NCBI GenBank assembly: GCA_913030785.1
Contig: CAJWER010000216.1
Span: forward strand, 1-5,208
Reading direction: 5' to 3'
Source: an uncultured Chloroflexota bacterium
GTDB taxonomy: Bacteria; Chloroflexota; Dehalococcoidia; Lucifugimonadales; CAJWER01
Length of the DNA: 5,208 bases
Part shown: positions 1 through 5,208 of the stretch, in pieces
Layout of the letters: every line of letters starts with the position of its first letter
How positions within the stretch are numbered: the stretch's first letter is position 1
Notes under the pieces: generated by a model
The model's input: the letters and a program-made list of their open reading frames with translations, nothing else
Told to the model about the DNA's origin: nothing
The model's database searches: none
Program-made: the position numbers and the translations under genes

Positions 1-1
1 T

Positions 2-127
2 TGCCTGGACGGCGACGGGGCCATGCTGATGCATATGGGCGGCGCGGCAATCGTCGGCGCAGCCCTAGTGACCGCCGGCTTCCTATGGCTCACCGTCCGT
101 CGCCTACGCACAATGGACGTGCCATAG
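2..127 (+). CDS. C-terminal fragment of an unidentified protein, probably membrane-associated
   Basis: This is the end of a gene whose start lies left of the window; frame 2 is open from base 2 to a TAG at 125-127, giving 41 residues. The piece begins CLDGDGAMLMHMGG and continues into a hydrophobic stretch (about residues 15-31) followed by TVRRLR, the usual look of a last transmembrane helix with a positively charged cytoplasmic end. The first 14 residues also resemble the GDG thiamine-diphosphate-binding motif of phosphonopyruvate/sulfopyruvate decarboxylases. The expected continuation of that fold is absent here and in the two other forward frames, so it would have to be a broken enzyme. 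A transporter tail (for example an MFS protein) and a decayed ThDP enzyme are both possible. The next gene begins 82 bp downstream on the same strand. The coding call itself is only moderate because the fragment is short. Confidence 0.4.
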   Translation, partial: CLDGDGAMLMHMGGAAIVGAALVTAGFLWLTVRRLRTMDVP

Positions 128-198
128 CGACTCTCCTCGCCTGCCGAGGCGATCGGTCCAAATCATGCGGTCGTGTATCATGTGGCCACTCTGAAAAC

Positions 199-207
199 AG
201 GTGAGGT
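199..207 (+). promoter_or_regulatory. Ribosome binding site of the Tag-like gene
   Basis: The purine-rich AGGTGAGGT lies just ahead of ATG 210 and supports that start. It places the translation start upstream of both internal TAG codons, so the original product began at 210 and not at the GTG at 423, which has no comparable site in the bases before it. Confidence 0.5.
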
Positions 208-209
208 CC

Positions 210-668
210 ATGCCAACCACACAGACTCCCGAACGCATCGACCCCAAGAACCTGAGAGACTACCTCGACGTCATGAGCAAGGCGGTATTCTAGGCAGGGT
301 TCTCATGGCCCGTCGTCGCATCCAAGTGGCCCGGGACCAGCGAGGCTTTTCGCGGTTTAGACCCCGAGGCAGTTGCGGTGATGGTGGAGCCCGACATCGA
401 CGCGCTAACCTAGGATACGAGGGTGATCCGGAACCGAAGGAAGATAAAGGCCATCGTAGGCAACGCGGCGAAGATGCTGGATCTGGAGTCTGAGTACGGC
501 ACCTTCAAAGCCTACATTCGCTCTCACCCCGACTTCGGCTCCATCGTCAAGTCGCTTCGCAAGGAATTCAAGTTCCTGGGCGATGTGTGGTGCTACTTCT
601 TCCTATACGTAGCAGGTGAGGAGGTCCCGCCCCACTATGCCTTTGAGGTGTCTCGCACTCGAAAATAG
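210..668 (+). pseudogene. DNA-3-methyladenine glycosylase I (Tag)-like protein, interrupted by two TAG codons
   Basis: Tag enzymes excise alkylated bases such as 3-methyladenine in base-excision repair. From ATG 210, preceded by a purine-rich AGGTGAGGT (199-207), one frame of 152 codons runs to TAG 666-668. It has in-frame TAGs at 291-293 (codon 28) and 411-413 (codon 68). Family matches appear on both sides of each stop in the same frame: AGFSW at 29-33 (E. coli Tag AGLSW), DIDAL before codon 68, then VIRNRRKIKAIVGNA at 72-86 (E. coli IIRHRGKIQAIIGNA, helix-hairpin-helix region), and RKEFKFLG..CY near the C-terminus. Both stops fall where E. coli Tag has Gln, one C-to-T change from CAG. The protein is shorter than E. 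coli Tag (187 aa), lacks the N-terminal zinc ligands, and has Ala at the catalytic Glu38 position. The stretch from GTG 423 (81 codons) could still be translated but lacks half the fold. The alternative is amber readthrough, which is unlikely because neighbouring genes end in TAG. Confidence 0.8.
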
Positions 669-867
669 CGATGGCGAACCCCGCCCGCCCTCAGCAATGC
701 CGGCCACAACTGGGTAGGCGGACAGGCGGGGCCCAACGATTCAGATGGTCCCTCAAGGACATCCGGTGCGGCGCAGTCGGGATATCTCAAGATGACCTTC
801 GCCTAGAATTTTGGTATCGTTCTTTTTCCATTCCGGAAAACGGGCCCGAGAACAACACAGGAGTTTA
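669..867. other. Spacer with a GC-rich imperfect hairpin (679-731)
   Basis: This 199-bp spacer separates the Tag-like pseudogene from the sugar isomerase gene and has no supported gene. Ten bases after the TAG at 668, CCCCGCC (679-685) plus CGCC (686-689) can pair with GGCG (717-720) plus GGCGGGG (725-731), leaving a 4-nt bulge (721-724) and a 27-nt loop. No T-tract follows, so it is not a classical intrinsic terminator, though it may still end or protect the upstream transcript. A TAGAAT at 804-809 resembles a -10 box, but no -35 sits at the right distance, so I do not call a promoter. Confidence 0.35.
859..863 (+). promoter_or_regulatory. Ribosome binding site fixing the isomerase start
   Basis: AGGAG followed by a 4-nt TTTA spacer precedes ATG 868. 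It decides for this start over the longer in-frame ATG at 811, which lies in pyrimidine- and T-rich sequence without a Shine-Dalgarno match. Confidence 0.7.
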
Positions 868-1713
868 ATGGACAACACCAGCTACGCATCCGCCGGATTC
901 CGGGACCGTGGCATTGAGAAGGCTTTGGACGCCGTCGCGGAGGCCGGATTCCCGCAAGTCGAGGTTTCCGGGCAGAGCCCCCACGTCGCCGAGCCGCTGA
1001 CAGGCCAAAATCTGGTTGAGTTCCGCAGACGCATTGAGGCTCGGGGCCTCACGGCACGAAGCGTCCACGCCCCCGCCGGCCGCGCCATCCTGGGCGCCCC
1101 GGACGAGGAGTGGCGCAAACGCAACATGGCGTTGCTAGGTCGCTACCTGCGGTTTGCGGGCGAGTTGGGGGCCAGCGAGATGGTCATACACCCGGTGCCC
1201 AACCCGATTTTTGTCGAGGACGACGGTCCCGAAACACCACAGAATGTCCGGGACGCGGTGCCTCGCTCCCTGGACGACCTGGTCCCGGTCGCGGAGGCTG
1301 CCGGGGTCCGGATTACCCTAGAGAACCTGCCCTACCACTGTGACTACCCCTACCTGACTATGAAGGAGCTTCGCCCCCTGGTGGACGGATACCCCGAGGG
1401 CCAGGTCGGCCTGATACTGGACTCCGGCCACGTTGGAATACACCAAATGGAGCCCGCCGAGGAGATACGGGCAGCGGGGTCCAGGCTCCGAGGCACCCAC
1501 CTCCACGACGTTGACTTCGACGTAGAGGACGGTGACCATCGCGCACCCGAACACGGTGGATTCGACTGGGGCAAAATCCGCGAGGCACTGATAGACATCG
1601 ACTACCCGGGGCCCTGGACCTTCGAGGTCATCGTGCCCAACAATGACGAAACCCCCGATGAGCTGGCCCGCATCACCCGCGACTTCGCAGTCGGATGGGG
1701 CATCACAGACTAG
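868..1713 (+). CDS. Sugar phosphate isomerase/epimerase (xylose isomerase-like TIM barrel)
   Basis: This 281-residue cytoplasmic protein has the length and motif order of the AP-endonuclease-2/xylose-isomerase-like TIM-barrel superfamily, metal-dependent enzymes that isomerise or epimerise sugars and related polyols. The likely metal ligands are E152 (in TLENLP), D185 (in LDSGH), H211 (in GTHLHD) and E253 (in TFEVI), the usual Glu-Asp-His-Glu set. H67 (SVHAP), H108 (VIHPV) and H188 fit other conserved strand-end positions. The start at ATG 868 is chosen because AGGAG (859-863) lies just upstream; an earlier ATG in frame at 811 would add 19 residues that look unlike the family. The frame is intact and ends in TAG. 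It stands alone on its strand and converges with the minus-strand lyase remnant. The substrate cannot be told from sequence; inosose isomerase, tagatose epimerase and hydroxypyruvate isomerase activities all occur in this fold. Confidence 0.9.
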   Translation: MDNTSYASAGFRDRGIEKALDAVAEAGFPQVEVSGQSPHVAEPLTGQNLVEFRRRIEARGLTARSVHAPAGRAILGAPDEEWRKRNMALLGRYLRFAGELGASEMVIHPVPNPIFVEDDGPETPQNVRDAVPRSLDDLVPVAEAAGVRITLENLPYHCDYPYLTMKELRPLVDGYPEGQVGLILDSGHVGIHQMEPAEEIRAAGSRLRGTHLHDVDFDVEDGDHRAPEHGGFDWGKIREALIDIDYPGPWTFEVIVPNNDETPDELARITRDFAVGWGITD

Positions 1714-1965
1714 CAATCCTCGTTGAGATCATAGGATATCTATCGAAAATATTTGATGACTCAACCAGCTACTCCCACGGACCAATCAATTACTACATTC
1801 CCCGAACAAGGTCTCGTTTGTTAGTTCGATCGCATTAAGTTGCACTTCCCAAGTCGACTTTATCTGGACAACAATATTGCGCTATAACAACTTGTCGGCC
1901 AATTATTGCTGATAACGAAGAGTGCGGGTTGTAGGTAGCGGGGCGGCTCCATGCGCAGTAGATGG
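1714..1965. other. AT-rich convergent spacer and degenerate end of the lyase remnant
   Basis: Between the TAG of the isomerase and the point where lyase similarity stops, composition changes visibly: bases 1741-1800 hold 23 G/C out of 60, while the flanking genes are clearly G+C-rich. I found no gene, no terminator hairpin with a T-tract, no terminal inverted repeat and no duplicated target site. The minus-strand frame of the lyase remains open by chance to 1860, but the residues there do not look like the family. This may be an insertion or deletion scar, or old non-coding sequence. Confidence 0.4.
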
Positions 1966-2351
1966 TTCCTCAGGTCCTCGAAAAACCGCAAGATGTCGTC
2001 CTGCGTCGGATCATTGAAGATGAGCGGCGTGACCTGGACACCTACCGCGCCAAGATCGGCGGCCCGCTTCGCGTCCTCGATGGTGCACAGCGTGTCCTTG
2101 TAGTGGATGTCGCACATGACCGTAGCCTTATCCTTGGCTGCCTGCACCGTCGTCTTTAGCAGTGGTCCCCACTCGTCATCACGTATGTGGGCTATCTCGC
2201 CCATAGCCACCGCAACCTTGATAACCGCATTACCTTTGACCAACCCGGACTCCGCCATCCGGCCATAGTCAACCCTGAACCGATCGTCAAAGGGCGTAGG
2301 AACATTTGCGATCGGTCCCACGATCAACTCTCTCAGATCGCTGCGATCCAT
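1860..2351 (-). pseudogene. Truncated dihydrodipicolinate synthase/N-acetylneuraminate lyase family protein
   Basis: The family consists of class I aldolases (DapA, NanA and relatives) of about 290-310 residues; this open frame has 163. Residues 1-127 fit the N-terminal half of the barrel: GPIANVPTPFDD (12-23), a KVAVAMGE segment (45-52) where DapA has GTTGE, and LGAVGVQVTPLIFNDPTQDD (100-119), matching GADAVLVVTPYYNKPTQ of DapA. After about residue 127 the sequence (RNHLLRMEPPRYLQP onward) no longer resembles the family. The Tyr of the YNxP region and the Schiff-base Lys are missing, so lyase activity is not expected. The start at 2351 has AGGGGA (2357-2362) five bases upstream. It follows the kinase-like gene by 36 bp, so the two are probably cotranscribed. 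The first helix also seems about seven residues shorter than in DapA (the AESG junction near residue 35). The break coincides with an AT-rich patch. A short functional protein cannot be excluded because the frame is open. Confidence 0.65.
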
Positions 2352-2387
2352 GATCTTCCCCTACATAGCGTTCAGCCTGCCGGGCAG

Positions 2388-3086
2388 CTAGCCTTTCGCA
2401 GCCTTGAGGGTCGCATGGGCTTGCATTCGAACCCTGTCCTCGTGGCTCATTAGGGGCCCCATCTGTTCCACGAACTCCGCAATGGTCTGCTCCACCGTCG
2501 CCTCCGAAGTGTCGAGCACGATCCTATTGCGTAGGAGCGAGTGGCCGACGTGGTAGTCGAACTCCTCGATCATCTCGTCGATGTGCTCGTCCTTGAGGTG
2601 GGTGCGCTCATGCGGCTTGGTGCGCATTCGCTCACGAATCACCTCTGGGGTCGCTTTCACATGAACCAGCACAGTCTCAGGCGCCTTCTCCATGACCTCC
2701 ATCTCGACGGCCCTCACGCCACTCGACCGGTCTCCGTACTCGCCCTTCTTGCCGAAACCATAGTAGCGCGGCGCGAAAATGGCGTCTTCGATGTGGAAAC
2801 CCAGCAAAATGTGGTCAGAGTCCCGGTAGAGCTGATCGCTCAAGTGGTACGCGAACTGGTACCGCGAAAACATCTCCTTGAGCTGTGGGCCCAGGGACAT
2901 AAAGGTTGCCATATCTTCTTCGGAGATCTCGTCCCAGTGGCCGAGCCACGGGAAGGTGAAGTGGTCGTGATACTCCACAATCCCCAGGGGGCTTGGCTTC
3001 CCCATCACATCGTTGCGCCACTTGATAATCTCGTCGGCCAGGGTCGTCTTACCCGCGTACTCCATGCCTACGATAATCAGGTTCAT
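2388..3086 (-). CDS. P-loop NTPase, nucleoside/nucleotide-kinase-like protein
   Basis: The 232-residue soluble protein opens with MNLIIVGMEYAGKTTLADEI, a first beta strand running straight into a Walker A loop (G7-M-E-Y-A-G-K13-T14) and helix, as in adenylate, thymidylate and deoxynucleoside kinases. A possible Walker-B-like strand is ILLGFHIED (93-101). The Arg/Lys-rich region R107-R125 and ETVLVHVKATPEVIRERMRTKP (137-158) resemble the strand and LID-like arginine segment where small kinases bind phosphates. VLDTSEATVEQTIAEFV (190-206) is the typical last strand and helix. The phosphoryl acceptor is unknown. ATG 3086 is preferred over an in-frame TTG at 3101 because GAGGAG (3099-3094) sits seven bases upstream and would overlap the TTG start. 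It is first of a two-gene unit with the lyase remnant, 36 bp apart, under the promoter at 3177-3150. The gene is intact and ends in TAG. Confidence 0.82.
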   Translation of the reverse strand: MNLIIVGMEYAGKTTLADEIIKWRNDVMGKPSPLGIVEYHDHFTFPWLGHWDEISEEDMATFMSLGPQLKEMFSRYQFAYHLSDQLYRDSDHILLGFHIEDAIFAPRYYGFGKKGEYGDRSSGVRAVEMEVMEKAPETVLVHVKATPEVIRERMRTKPHERTHLKDEHIDEMIEEFDYHVGHSLLRNRIVLDTSEATVEQTIAEFVEQMGPLMSHEDRVRMQAHATLKAAKG

Positions 3087-3093
3087 ATTCCTG

Positions 3094-3099
3094 CTCCTC
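3094..3099 (-). promoter_or_regulatory. Ribosome binding site fixing the kinase-like start
   Basis: On the minus strand GAGGAG is followed by a 7-nt spacer and ATG 3086. The alternative TTG start at 3101 overlaps this site and would place five residues before the first beta strand, so the shorter protein is favoured. Confidence 0.7.
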
Positions 3100-3149
3100 A
3101 ACCAGCGTTTGCCCCGTCCCGCGCTTCAGCGCCGACGATGGTTCCAAAG

Positions 3150-3177
3150 ATGATAGTCCTCAAACGCCCCACGTCAA
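3150..3177 (-). promoter_or_regulatory. Sigma70-type promoter of the kinase-like/lyase unit
   Basis: Reading the minus strand, TTGACG (3177-3172) and TATCAT (3155-3150) each match five of six consensus bases and are separated by 16 bases. Transcription would begin near 3142, leaving a leader of about 55 nt before ATG 3086. No operator palindrome overlapping the boxes is evident. Confidence 0.6.
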
Positions 3178-3257
3178 GCCCCTATTTCGACCAATTTTCA
3201 ATTGCTGGTCAGGTTCTACGGCGCTCCAATCCATTGTCATGCTGAGGAGCCTCCCGA

Positions 3258-3321
3258 CGAAGTATCTGGGGCGGGGCCACGCACCCGAAAGCCATCACAC
3301 CCCTCCTCCCCAGATGCTTCG
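3258..3321. repeat. Inverted repeat with 14-bp arms
   Basis: CGAAGTATCTGGGG (3258-3271) and CCCCAGATGCTTCG (3308-3321) are inverted copies with one mismatch, around a 36-base centre. Outside the arms CTGAG (3242-3246) and CTCAG (3328-3332) extend the symmetry loosely, and GTCATGCTGAGGAG (3237-3250) leads into the left arm. The arrangement looks like a degenerate copy of a small dispersed intergenic palindrome rather than a terminator, since no T-tract follows on either strand. I see no encoded protein and no clear target duplication. Confidence 0.6.
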
Positions 3322-3433
3322 CGTCCGCTCAGACCTTGTGAGTATTCCAAGAATGACGCCATCTCAGAACATGCTTCTTTGGCAGAGTCTTGGAACGAAG
3401 GAGCGTCGGTCTGTGAAGCTCTCTGGGAGGGCA

Positions 3434-3506
3434 GGTCACAGACCCGCCCCTACACCACCATGGGTATCTGACGCGAGAGATTCGGTGTAGGGGCAGATCT
3501 GTGACC
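3434..3506. repeat. Inverted repeat with 23-bp arms (MITE/REP-like)
   Basis: The left arm 3434-3456 (GGTCACAGAC...TACACC) and right arm 3484-3506 (GGTGTAGGGG...TGTGACC) are reverse complements at 21 of 23 positions, around a 27-base centre. A third partial copy, GGTCTGTGA at 3408-3416, is complementary to TCACAGACC at 3436-3444, so the left arm has two possible partners. There is no T-tract, so it is not an intrinsic terminator of the usual kind. Size and symmetry fit a non-autonomous palindromic repeat; multicopy status in the genome cannot be judged from one window. Confidence 0.75.
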
Positions 3507-3674
3507 TACCCTTCTTCGCCCATGTGAGTTTTCCCGGCATCACGCCACCGAGACTTGGTTCCGTCTCAGAATCTTGGGACGTTGGATAGCCGAATGGTGA
3601 TCTGTTCACAAGCTCTCCGGGTGACATGGGCAAGCCTGTTGCAGTTCTGGTTCCTCGTCGCAATACAGCCCAAC

Positions 3675-3711
3675 AAAAAACGGGCCTCCCCTGATCAGGG
3701 AGGCCCGTTTT
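3675..3711 (-). terminator. Intrinsic, probably bidirectional terminator after acs
   Basis: CGGGCCTCCC (3681-3690) pairs with GGGAGGCCCG (3698-3707) around a 7-base loop, and flanking A (3675-3680) and T (3708-3711) runs extend the stem. Read on the minus strand the hairpin is followed by six Ts and lies about 20 bases past the acs stop codon. The four Ts on the plus strand would allow it to stop transcription from the left as well. Confidence 0.9.
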
Positions 3712-3731
3712 CCCTAACTGCGAAGTTTGCT

Positions 3732-5208
3732 CTACCCTTCTTCGCCGAAGCGCCTGAACTCCTCCTTGGCCGACTCCGGTACACCCTCGGGGACCATGCC
3801 GCGCGCGACCTTAGCTCCCTGCACCGACTGCCGTATATCCTCGACGATCTCGGGGTTCGCCAGGGTCGTCGTATCACCCACGTCCATGAAATTGGAGATG
3901 GCTGCGATGACACGGCGCATGATTTTGCCGGAGCGAGTCTTCGGCAGGTCCTCGCTGACCCACACGGCACCCGGTGTCGCAATTGGACCGATGATCTGCC
4001 TGATAGCGGCCCTCACATCGGCTTCGACCGAATCGGGGTCATACCCGGGTTTCAGCGATACATAGATCTCCGGAACACGTCCCTTTAGCTCATCGTACGC
4101 GGGAACAGCTGCAGCCTCGCCCACCGACTCTACGGTCAGAGCGGCAGACTCAAGCTCCTTCGTGCCCAGGCGGTGGCCGGCGACGTTGATCACGTCGTCG
4201 ATCCTGCCCACGATACGGAAGTAGCCGTCCTTCGACTTCACGGCGCCGTCCCCAGTCATGTAGGGCCAGTCGCGCCAGTCCTTGCTGTTCGGGTCTTTGT
4301 TGTACCTGGCGAAGTAGGTCTCGACGAACCGGTCCGGGTCGCCCCAGATCGTCTGCATGAAACCCGGCCACGGGTTCGTAATGCAGATGTTGCCGCCACG
4401 TCCAGCCTCCACTTCGTTGCCGTTCTCGTCCAGGATCACCGGATAGATGCCCAGCGCACCCGGACCGCAACTACCTGGCTTCATCGGCTGAAGACCTGGC
4501 AGCGTAGTACCTATGAATCCGCCCGTCTCGGTCTGCCACCAGGTATCGACAATGGCGGCCTCCCGCTTGCCCACGACCTCGTAGTACCACTTCCATACCT
4601 CCGGCTCAATGGGCTCACCCACCGTGGTCATGTGCTTGAAGTGGTAGTCGTACTTGGCGGGCTCATCCGGACCGGCCTTGCGCAGCATCCTGATTGCGGT
4701 CGGCGCAGTATGGAAAATATTCACGCCAAGGCGCTCGGCAATTCGCCACGGTCTGCCCGCGTCCGGATAGTTTGGCACCCCTTCATACAATACCCCGGTC
4801 GCACCCACAGCCAAGGGCCCGTACACGATGTACGAGTGGCCCGTGATCCAGCCGATGTCTGCGACACAGAAAAAGACATCGCCGTCGTGGTGGTCAAAGA
4901 TGGTTTTGTGTGTGAAGGCAGTGTAGACCATGTAACCACCGGTGGTGTGTACAATGCCTTTGGCAGATCCCGAAGTGTTTTGCGTAAACAAAGTGAACAA
5001 TTGGGCTTCGGCATCTATTGGCTCGGCGGGACAGGTGGGTTCGGCGTTGGCAAGCAGGTCGGACCACAGGTGATCGCGGGTGGCATTGCCGTCGAATGTG
5101 AATCCCTCACGCTCGACCACGATGCATGTTTCAATAGTTATGCCTTTGCCTGTGGCCAGACGAATGGCTTCGTCGGCGATTTGTTTGAGCGTCACCTGTT
5201 CAGAACTG
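3732..5208 (-). CDS. acs: Acetyl-CoA synthetase (AMP-forming), 5' end outside the window
   Basis: The enzyme activates acetate with ATP to acetyl-AMP and then to acetyl-CoA in the cytoplasm. About 490 C-terminal residues of a usual 630-660 are present. The frame is open to the right edge; the GTG at 5195 is an internal Val, not a start. Counting that Val as 1: a phosphate-loop region TQNTSGSAKG (71-80), ADIGWITGHSYIVYGPL (112-128), HTAPTAIRML (162-171), VGEPIEPEVWKWYY (192-205), DTWWQTETGG (217-226), YMTGDGA (312-318), GRIDDVINVAGHRLGTKELE (330-349) and PKTRSGKIMRR (418-428) with the catalytic, acetylation-regulated Lys at 424. The WW pair includes the Trp that restricts Acs to acetate. Oddities are the substituted phosphate loop, extra residues before YMTGD (KDPNSKDWRDW, 300-310) and a C-terminal tail of about 20 residues (GMVPEGVPESAK onward). 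It ends in TAG followed by the terminator. Identity is very secure; a propionate-preferring relative is less likely. Confidence 0.96.
   Translation of the reverse strand, partial: SSEQVTLKQIADEAIRLATGKGITIETCIVVEREGFTFDGNATRDHLWSDLLANAEPTCPAEPIDAEAQLFTLFTQNTSGSAKGIVHTTGGYMVYTAFTHKTIFDHHDGDVFFCVADIGWITGHSYIVYGPLAVGATGVLYEGVPNYPDAGRPWRIAERLGVNIFHTAPTAIRMLRKAGPDEPAKYDYHFKHMTTVGEPIEPEVWKWYYEVVGKREAAIVDTWWQTETGGFIGTTLPGLQPMKPGSCGPGALGIYPVILDENGNEVEAGRGGNICITNPWPGFMQTIWGDPDRFVETYFARYNKDPNSKDWRDWPYMTGDGAVKSKDGYFRIVGRIDDVINVAGHRLGTKELESAALTVESVGEAAAVPAYDELKGRVPEIYVSLKPGYDPDSVEADVRAAIRQIIGPIATPGAVWVSEDLPKTRSGKIMRRVIAAISNFMDVGDTTTLANPEIVEDIRQSVQGAKVARGMVPEGVPESAKEEFRRFGEEG

Larger units (their letters stand above)
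3178..3674. other. Gene-free spacer with palindromic elements
   Basis: About 500 bases between the kinase promoter and the acs terminator have no convincing gene. The open frames that cross it run through the inverted repeats, lack ribosome sites and have no recognisable protein pattern. Besides the two inverted repeats listed separately, short related words recur, such as TCTCAGAA at 3362 and TCTCAGAATCTTGGGACG at 3564 with GTCTTGGAACG at 3388. This suggests decayed copies of dispersed intergenic repeats. The promoter of the kinase-like gene faces away from this stretch. Confidence 0.5.

Noticed and set aside
173..493. A 106-codon plus-strand frame overlapping the Tag-like gene
   Set aside because: Translation is Arg/Gly/His-rich and without family similarity, while the adjacent frame reads as a Tag-like protein over the whole length.
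792..820. Possible promoter for the isomerase gene (ATGACC and TATCGT, or TAGAAT at 804)
   Set aside because: Neither pair reaches more than four of six matches in both boxes at an acceptable spacing.
865..1127. Open minus-strand frames inside the isomerase gene, with others at 1318-1716
   Set aside because: They are antisense to a well-supported TIM-barrel gene, lack ribosome sites and have low-complexity Arg/Pro/Ser-rich translations typical of antisense frames in GC-rich DNA.
2541..3245. A 234-codon plus-strand open frame opposite the kinase-like gene
   Set aside because: It is antisense to a protein with a clear Walker A motif, a ribosome site and a promoter; its own translation shows no domain and it runs through the kinase promoter.
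3258..3506. CRISPR-like or tandem repeat array
   Set aside because: There are only two unrelated inverted repeats, with no regularly spaced direct repeats.
3202..3663. Open frames of 75-89 codons across the palindromic spacer
   Set aside because: They overlap one another on both strands, pass through inverted repeats and have no ribosome sites or family patterns.
5193..5195. GTG as the start of acs
   Set aside because: The frame stays open to the window edge and the family needs about 150 more N-terminal residues, so this codon is an internal Val.

Overview
The window (overall G+C-rich, roughly 55-60% by eye) carries four recognisable coding units in two orientations, one clearly broken gene, and an intergenic stretch with inverted repeats. 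Nothing in it is diagnostic of one species. The high-GC bacterial gene style, a short Tag-like glycosylase and GGTCACAG...GGGGC-type palindromes in the spacer fit a Chloroflexota/Dehalococcoidia-like (SAR202-like) genome. That assignment is inference from memory of such genomes and was not tested.

Layout, left to right. Bases 2-127 (+) are the C-terminal tail of an unidentified protein, with one hydrophobic segment followed by arginines. Bases 210-668 (+) encode a short DNA-3-methyladenine-glycosylase (Tag)-like protein in one continuous frame, interrupted by two TAG codons at positions where E. coli Tag has Gln; I treat it as a pseudogene. Bases 868-1713 (+) encode an intact xylose-isomerase-like TIM-barrel sugar phosphate isomerase/epimerase. 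It faces a minus-strand pair: a P-loop nucleoside/nucleotide-kinase-like protein (3086-2388) followed 36 bp later by the N-terminal half of a dihydrodipicolinate-synthase-family protein (2351 to about 1970 by homology, open to 1860), which ends in an AT-rich patch. A good sigma70-type promoter (3177-3150) drives the pair.

Bases 3178-3674 hold no convincing gene but contain two inverted-repeat structures, one with 23-bp arms and one with 14-bp arms. A strong bidirectional hairpin terminator (3675-3711) then ends a long minus-strand acetyl-CoA synthetase gene, whose start lies beyond the right edge of the window.

The genes do not form a single pathway. Acetate activation (Acs), a putative carbohydrate isomerase, a lyase remnant and a nucleotide-kinase-like protein look like ordinary metabolic genes from a region undergoing gene decay. 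The points most worth a second look are the two amber codons at Gln positions in the Tag-like gene, the altered phosphate-binding loop of the acetyl-CoA synthetase, the truncated lyase at a composition boundary, and the palindromic spacer elements. I saw no convincing new defence, mobile or RNA system.
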